This document shows, in pieces, positions 5,618 through 9,300 of a DNA stretch of 9,300 nucleotides. Made by a program: the position numbers and the translations under genes. The DNA comes from Acholeplasmatales bacterium (GTDB lineage: Bacteria > Bacillota_I > Bacilli_A > Acholeplasmatales > Anaeroplasmataceae), in the NCBI GenBank assembly GCA_016288675.1, contig JAEELC010000119.1, positions 1 through 9,300 of the forward strand, written 5' to 3'. The first letter of the stretch is position 1, and each line of letters starts with the position of its first letter. The notes below the pieces were generated by a model. The model had not been told where the DNA came from and made no database searches. It worked only from the letters and a program-made list of their open reading frames with translations.

Positions 5618-8557
5618 ATGAAAAAAAGTATTAGAAAAGGATTAATAGCTTTAAGCTCACTAGCTGTTGTGGGGTCTTTAGCAAGCTGTAATGAAAATAT
5701 CAGCGTAAAGATTGTTGATGCTGATGAGGTCATTGACGATGACTCAAATACAGATGGACCTGTAAGTAAACTTGATGACAACAAGGAAAAAGATACTAAT
5801 GAGGATGAAAAGCCTTCAGAAGAAAAAAAGGAATGTGAACAAGGTAAGGATAATCCAGAACCTGCACATACACAATATTCAGTTGTGTTTAATGTTAATG
5901 GAAAGGTTGAAACAAAATCAGTTAACGAAAATGAAAAGGCTACTAAGCCAGCTGATCCAATTAAGGATGGAAAACTAGATGGTGATTTTAAGATTATTTA
6001 TAAATTTGTTGGTTGGTTCACTGATTCAGAATTAACTAATGCATTTGATTTTAATAATCCTATTACAGGAAATATTAATTTATATGCAAAATTTGAAGAA
6101 CAAAGAGTTGAAAAAATTGAAGTATCATTTGAAACAAATGGTGGTTCTAAAATTGATTCTTGTAAGCAATTTGCAGGTAAAATTCAAAAGCCAGCAAAAC
6201 CCACAAAAGAAGGATATGAATTTGATGGCTGGTATAGTGATGAAGCATTAACTGAAAGCTTTGATTTTACTAAGGATGTTAACAAATCAATCAAGCTTTA
6301 TGCAAAATATACAAAATTATATAAGGTTTCTTTTGACGGTAAGGTTGTATCTGTTAAAGAAAATTCTAAGGTAACAAAACCTGCTAACCCTACGAAGACT
6401 GGATGCAGATTTGCTGGTTGGTTTGAAAATGTTGAGAATGATACTCCATTTGATTTTAACAATTTAATTTCTCATGATATTGAATTACATGCTAAATTTG
6501 TTTCATTATATGATTTCTCAGCAAATAAAGAATTTAAGGTTTTAAAAACTGCTGGTGCTAATGAATCTGTTTATGGTGAATTTATGCCAACAGAACAATA
6601 TAAATCATATTCTGTTTGGTATAAGGAAAGTAATGAAAATAGCTATAAACAAATGGACAATGAATTATTAAGATTATATAGCAATGAAAATGGTCTTTTT
6701 TATCGCTTTGATATTGTTGGATTAAAGGCTGGCTCTTATGATGTACAAATCATGGGTGATGATCAAATTCTTGCAACTGAAACAGGATTAAAAGCTGTAG
6801 CTTATGATAGATCTGGTTTTGCGTTCTCTAAGGATTCGACTTATAAATCAGCAAGTGGTGCATATAATGATGATGGTACTTTAAAGAAAAATGCTAAGGT
6901 AGTATATGTTGATAAATCTAACGCTAGTACGGTTAAGTGCACTATGACTGGTGATAAGAATAAATCAATTGAATGTACTGGTTTACAAGATATTATTAAG
7001 AATGCAGAAAAAGGTAATGATATCCTAGATATTCGTATTATTGGTTGTATTAATAAAGAAGATCTTGATAGAATTGATTCTTCAGCTGAAGGATTACAAA
7101 TTAAAGGGTCAAGTAAATATCAAAATATGAATATTACAATTGAAGGTATTGGTGAAGATGCATCAATCAAGGGATTTGGTATGCTAATTAGAAATGCAGC
7201 CAATATCGAAATTAGAAATCTAGGTATGTTCCTTGCAATGGATGATGTAATTTCTCTAGATACAGCTAATGCAAATGTATGGATTCATAATAATGATTTC
7301 TATTATGGTAAGACAGGTGGAGACGCAGACCAAGCTAAGGGTGATGGTACAACTGATGTTAAGGGTGATTCACAATGGATTACATTCTCTTATAACCACT
7401 ATGCAGATTCTGGTAAATCAAGCCTTTGTGGTATGAAGAGTGAAACGGGTCCAAACTATATTACATATCATCATAACTGGTTTGACCATTCAGATTCTAG
7501 ACATCCTCGTATTAGAACTATGTCAGTACATGTATATAATAACTACTATGATGGTAATGCTAAATATGGTATTGGAACTACAACTGGTTCTAGCGCATTT
7601 GTTGAAGGTAACTATTTCAGAAATTGTAAATATCCAATGATGAGCTCTAAGCAAGGTACTGACGCTAAGGATCCTAAGGGTACATTCTCTGGTGAAGATG
7701 GTGGTATGATTAAAGCGTTTGATAATATTGTAATTGGTGCTAGCTCACTAGTATATCAAAACTCTAATAGCGGAACTGAAGCTCATAACGCTACATCATT
7801 TGATGCATATTTATCATCAACACGTGATGAAGTAATTGCTGATACAATTAAAACAGTTCAAGGTGGTACTTCATATAATAACTTTGATACTAAGGTTGAT
7901 TTAGGTGTATATCATGTTGAATCTCCAGAAGAAGCTAAGGCTAGTGTATTAGCTAATGCTGGTAGATTAAATGGTGGAGACTTTAAGTGGACATTTACTG
8001 AAGCAGATGATAAAGATTATTCTGTAAATGCTAAATTAAAAGATGCTGTTACAAATTATAAGAATGATAATATTATCTCATCATTAAGTGAAACAATAAC
8101 TCCTGTTACACCAACACCATCTCCAGAACCAACACCATCTCCTGAAGAACCAACTGAAAATAGTGGTTTTGTAAAAGGAACTATTGTTGAATTTAAGAAG
8201 GGTTCTAATAACGCAACTATTCCAAGTGATTCTAGAGTTGTATGTGCTGGAACTGTTGATACTAAGAAATCAATGACTTATAAGGATAAGAAATATTCAG
8301 TTTCTGCAAAGCTTGATTCTAAGGGTAGTATTAAATTTACTCTAACAGAAAAGATGACAGTTTATGTTGGCATCATGAATAAGGATGATACAAAGAAACC
8401 TGAAAATAATACTAAAGCTCCAATTAAGGTAGATGGAAAAGCTATTAATGAAGCAGGTTCTATTAGTGGAAAAGTATTTGCTCTTGAATTAGAAAAAGGA
8501 GACCATACAATTTCAAAAGCTGTTGAAAGTTATGTATTCTTCCTTGATTTTGAGTAA
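5618..8557 (+). CDS. Surface lipoprotein pectate lyase (PL1) with InlB B-repeats
   Basis: An extracellular, lipid-anchored polysaccharide lyase predicted to cleave polygalacturonate by Ca-dependent beta-elimination; 979 residues from ATG 5618. Order: lipoprotein signal peptide with lipobox LASC (anchor C24), acidic linker (25-86), three InlB/Listeria-Bacteroides B-repeats (~87-159, 166-231, 235-294, each with GW and a closing AKF/AKY), a beta domain (~295-424; LFYRFDIVGLKAGSYDVQI, AYDRSGFAF), the PL1 beta-helix (~425-820), a Thr/Pro linker (828-848) and a C-terminal beta module (849-979). D576, D580, K582, K600, R628 and R633 have the same spacing that I recall for PelC E166, D170, K172, K190, R218 and R223, so it should be active. 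ATG 5618 has AGAGGA 8 bases upstream; TTG 5591 would prepend Lys/Arg with no room for a binding site. No transporter or pectin-catabolic gene adjoins it. Confidence 0.95.
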   Translation: MKKSIRKGLIALSSLAVVGSLASCNENISVKIVDADEVIDDDSNTDGPVSKLDDNKEKDTNEDEKPSEEKKECEQGKDNPEPAHTQYSVVFNVNGKVETKSVNENEKATKPADPIKDGKLDGDFKIIYKFVGWFTDSELTNAFDFNNPITGNINLYAKFEEQRVEKIEVSFETNGGSKIDSCKQFAGKIQKPAKPTKEGYEFDGWYSDEALTESFDFTKDVNKSIKLYAKYTKLYKVSFDGKVVSVKENSKVTKPANPTKTGCRFAGWFENVENDTPFDFNNLISHDIELHAKFVSLYDFSANKEFKVLKTAGANESVYGEFMPTEQYKSYSVWYKESNENSYKQMDNELLRLYSNENGLFYRFDIVGLKAGSYDVQIMGDDQILATETGLKAVAYDRSGFAFSKDSTYKSASGAYNDDGTLKKNAKVVYVDKSNASTVKCTMTGDKNKSIECTGLQDIIKNAEKGNDILDIRIIGCINKEDLDRIDSSAEGLQIKGSSKYQNMNITIEGIGEDASIKGFGMLIRNAANIEIRNLGMFLAMDDVISLDTANANVWIHNNDFYYGKTGGDADQAKGDGTTDVKGDSQWITFSYNHYADSGKSSLCGMKSETGPNYITYHHNWFDHSDSRHPRIRTMSVHVYNNYYDGNAKYGIGTTTGSSAFVEGNYFRNCKYPMMSSKQGTDAKDPKGTFSGEDGGMIKAFDNIVIGASSLVYQNSNSGTEAHNATSFDAYLSSTRDEVIADTIKTVQGGTSYNNFDTKVDLGVYHVESPEEAKASVLANAGRLNGGDFKWTFTEADDKDYSVNAKLKDAVTNYKNDNIISSLSETITPVTPTPSPEPTPSPEEPTENSGFVKGTIVEFKKGSNNATIPSDSRVVCAGTVDTKKSMTYKDKKYSVSAKLDSKGSIKFTLTEKMTVYVGIMNKDDTKKPENNTKAPIKVDGKAINEAGSISGKVFALELEKGDHTISKAVESYVFFLDFE
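8111..8146 (+). repeat. Tandem 18-bp repeat coding the Thr/Pro linker
   Basis: Two adjacent copies of CCAACACCATCTCCWGAA differ at one base and encode PTPSPE twice. They form the flexible linker between the lyase and the C-terminal module. Copy number of such units can vary by slippage. Confidence 0.85.
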
Positions 8558-8580
8558 TAAAAACTTAATGTGATTATAAT

Positions 8581-8619
8581 AAAAGGATTATCTAAAATGG
8601 ATAATCCTTTTAGTTTTTT
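8581..8619 (+). terminator. Intrinsic terminator after the pectate lyase gene
   Basis: Perfect 12-bp stem AAAAGGATTATC (8581-8592) and GATAATCCTTTT (8600-8611), loop of 7, followed by AGTTTTTT. It begins 24 bases after the stop and isolates the lyase as a single-gene transcript. Confidence 0.92.
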
Positions 8620-8784
8620 AAGGAATAAATAATCTATTAATAAAAAAAACATTATTTTAACAGTTTAGATAGGCTTTAAGACTCAAAGTTACTCATTTTT
8701 TGACAAAAAAAATTAAAATTTTCTTAAAATGTGAATTTTTTTTAACATTTTTATATAATTTTCACACACTTTTTAAAATAAATG
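8620..8784. other. Non-coding AT-rich spacer upstream of the RNA gene
   Basis: No coding frame with a plausible start and ribosome binding site is seen on either strand. Possible extra promoter elements are TTGACA (8700-8705) with TAAAAT (8725-8730) at a poor 19-base spacing, and TATAAT (8754-8759) without a good -35. TGTGA half-sites occur at 8730-8734 and 8783-8787, with the reverse TCACA at 8762-8766. In sequence this AT-rich some of this is expected by chance. Confidence 0.4.
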
Positions 8785-8793
8785 TGATATACT
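8785..8793 (+). promoter_or_regulatory. Extended -10 promoter of the putative small RNA
   Basis: TGATATACT (TG-n-TATACT, -10 at 8788-8793) predicts a transcript start at about 8800, exactly where the first hairpin of the RNA begins. A -35 is not evident at 17 bases. The upstream TATAAT at 8754-8759 is an alternative that would give a longer transcript. Confidence 0.6.
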
Positions 8794-8798
8794 ATAAA

Positions 8799-8965
8799 TG
8801 TTCCCAAAAGGAACAAAATAACAATAATAAACAATAAACAAAACACTTGAAAATTATTTTTTTCAAAACTTGCTAGGGCTTTATGTTCTTATACATAACT
8901 CTCTCCCTTAAAATTTTTCGCCCTAGCAACCCCGAGGTCTAAGACTTTATCTTAGACCTTTTTTC
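8799..8965 (+). ncRNA. Putative free-standing structured small RNA, family unknown
   Basis: About 165 nt with its own promoter and terminator and no start-codon-led frame. Elements in order: 5' hairpin TGTTCC/GGAACA (8799-8804, 8810-8815) at the predicted transcript start; an AU-rich purine spacer; hairpin TTGAAAA/TTTTCAA (8847-8853, 8860-8866); and a 10-bp closing stem TTGCTAGGGC/GCCCTAGCAA (8870-8879, 8920-8929). This stem encloses a small hairpin TTATGT/ACATAA (8881-8886, 8893-8898) and a pyrimidine-rich loop CTCTCTCCCTT (8899-8909). Then come CCCC (8930-8933) and the terminator. Because the next gene has its own TATAAT promoter downstream of the terminator, this looks like an independent RNA and not a leader. 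It lacks the signatures of SRP RNA, RNase P, tmRNA and T-boxes, and I see no 6S-like long imperfect duplex. The long GC-containing stem in such AT-rich sequence argues against chance. Confidence 0.6.
8935..8965 (+). terminator. Intrinsic terminator of the small RNA
   Basis: Perfect 10-bp stem AGGTCTAAGA (8935-8944) and TCTTAGACCT (8950-8959), loop of 5, running into TTTTTT. A textbook strong terminator. Confidence 0.95.
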
Positions 8966-8997
8966 TTTTATTACATTAAATTTGTAAGAATATATTG

Positions 8998-9003
8998 TAT
9001 AAT
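8998..9003 (+). promoter_or_regulatory. -10 promoter element of the last gene
   Basis: Perfect TATAAT preceded by TG, 24 bases before the ATG at 9027. The -35 is weak (TTAAAT at 8976-8981, 16-base spacing). Its position after the terminator shows that the last gene is transcribed separately from the small RNA. Confidence 0.6.
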
Positions 9004-9026
9004 TAAAGAAAAAAGGAGAATAGAAT

Positions 9027-9300
9027 ATGAGTTATAAAGAAGGATATATTGTATGTTCTACGGATATACAAAATAGTATATTAGAAGAGAATGAAAAATC
9101 ATCAGGATTTTTTAATTATAAATTTTTAACTGAAGAACAGTTTATTTCTATATTTTTAGGTACAGTAAAAGATGAAGCTATTACATTTTTAGTATCAAAT
9201 ACTAAATATTCTGTATCTGAAATTATGATGTATTTAGATAATATAACAAATGATTTATCTAATATTGATAATATTAGAATTAATAAGCTTAGAGAAATCA
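9027..9300 (+). CDS. Hypothetical protein, N-terminal 91 residues (runs off window)
   Basis: Not recognised. The start at ATG 9027 is well supported by AAAGGAG at 9012-9018, 8 bases upstream. The frame stays open for 91 codons to the window edge. The visible part (MSYKEGYIVCSTDIQNSILEE at the start, then FFNYKFLTEEQFISIFLG, then a region rich in Asn, Asp, Ile and Leu) looks soluble. It has no signal peptide or membrane segment, and alternating helices and short strands. Codon use is very AT-rich like the ylbF region. No function is proposed. Confidence 0.75.
   Translation, partial: MSYKEGYIVCSTDIQNSILEENEKSSGFFNYKFLTEEQFISIFLGTVKDEAITFLVSNTKYSVSEIMMYLDNITNDLSNIDNIRINKLREI

Noticed and set aside
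5581..7640. Several 60-70-codon frames on both strands within the pectate lyase gene
   Set aside because: All overlap an unambiguous coding sequence, lack ribosome binding sites and have low-complexity composition typical of AT-rich shadow frames.
8799..8965. Assigning the RNA to SRP RNA, tmRNA, RNase P RNA or a T-box
   Set aside because: No GGAAGGAAGC-type SRP apical loop, no tag frame with a tRNA-like end, far too short for RNase P, and no T-box antiterminator sequence. 6S RNA was considered on size, but the expected long imperfect duplex with a central bubble is not seen.
8799..9029. Riboswitch or attenuator controlling the gene at 9027
   Set aside because: A TATAAT promoter lies between the terminator and that gene, and no antiterminator pairing to the terminator arms was found. 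An independent RNA is the simpler reading.
1..9300. Mollicute-type reassignment of UGA to tryptophan
   Set aside because: No gene uses TGA as a stop (ten TAA, two TAG), which raised the question. But every tryptophan codon is TGG, and no conserved protein needs an in-frame TGA to be complete.

Overview
The window is AT-rich, gene-dense DNA from a low-GC Gram-positive (Bacillota, Bacilli-like). The evidence is gene content (type II peptide deformylase, CvfB, YlbF/YlbG, and rpsP next to khpA), AAAGGAG-type ribosome binding sites, TATAAT promoters with extended -10 elements, and T-tailed intrinsic terminators. A host-associated, gut-type Bacilli/Mollicutes-like lineage fits a lipid-anchored pectate lyase in a low-GC housekeeping background, but that placement is inference. 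The standard genetic code applies: every tryptophan is TGG. All twelve visible stops are TAA or TAG.

Layout. (1) 1-2762, plus strand: the 3' part of gltX (glutamyl-tRNA synthetase), an unrecognised 150-residue protein, a 49-residue charged protein and the S1-domain RNA-binding protein CvfB form one tightly packed cluster. It closes at a hairpin that also serves the opposing unit. (2) 2747-3654, minus strand: def (peptide deformylase) overlaps yidD (membrane-insertion factor), behind an extended -10 promoter. (3) 3696-4814, plus strand: a divergent promoter drives a compact guanylate-kinase-like protein, ylbF and ylbG, with stop and start codons overlapping (TAATG) at both junctions. (4) 4836-5444: a near-consensus promoter drives rpsP and khpA and ends at a strong terminator. 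An imperfect dyad fills the spacer of this promoter.

(5) 5504-8619: a single-gene unit for a 979-residue secreted lipoprotein. It has three InlB-type B-repeats, a family 1 pectate lyase domain, a Thr/Pro linker and a C-terminal beta-rich module. The catalytic K600, R628 and R633 and metal-site D576 and D580 keep the spacing recalled for Erwinia PelC. A catabolite-response-element-like site lies between the -35 and -10, and the short leader can form mutually exclusive hairpins around an SD-like sequence.

(6) 8620-9026: about 400 bases without a protein gene. They hold a promoter, an apparently free-standing structured RNA of about 165 nt (5' hairpin, AU-rich spacer, 10-bp closing stem around a pyrimidine/C-rich loop, own terminator) and a separate promoter for the last gene. 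I could not assign this RNA to a known family. (7) 9027-9300: the start of an unrecognised protein that runs off the window.

Functionally, regions 1-4 are translation, nascent-protein processing, membrane insertion and RNA metabolism. Region 5 is an accessory function for cleaving pectin outside the cell, apparently under carbon catabolite control. The best leads for something new are the orphan RNA at about 8799-8965 and the control region of the pectate lyase.
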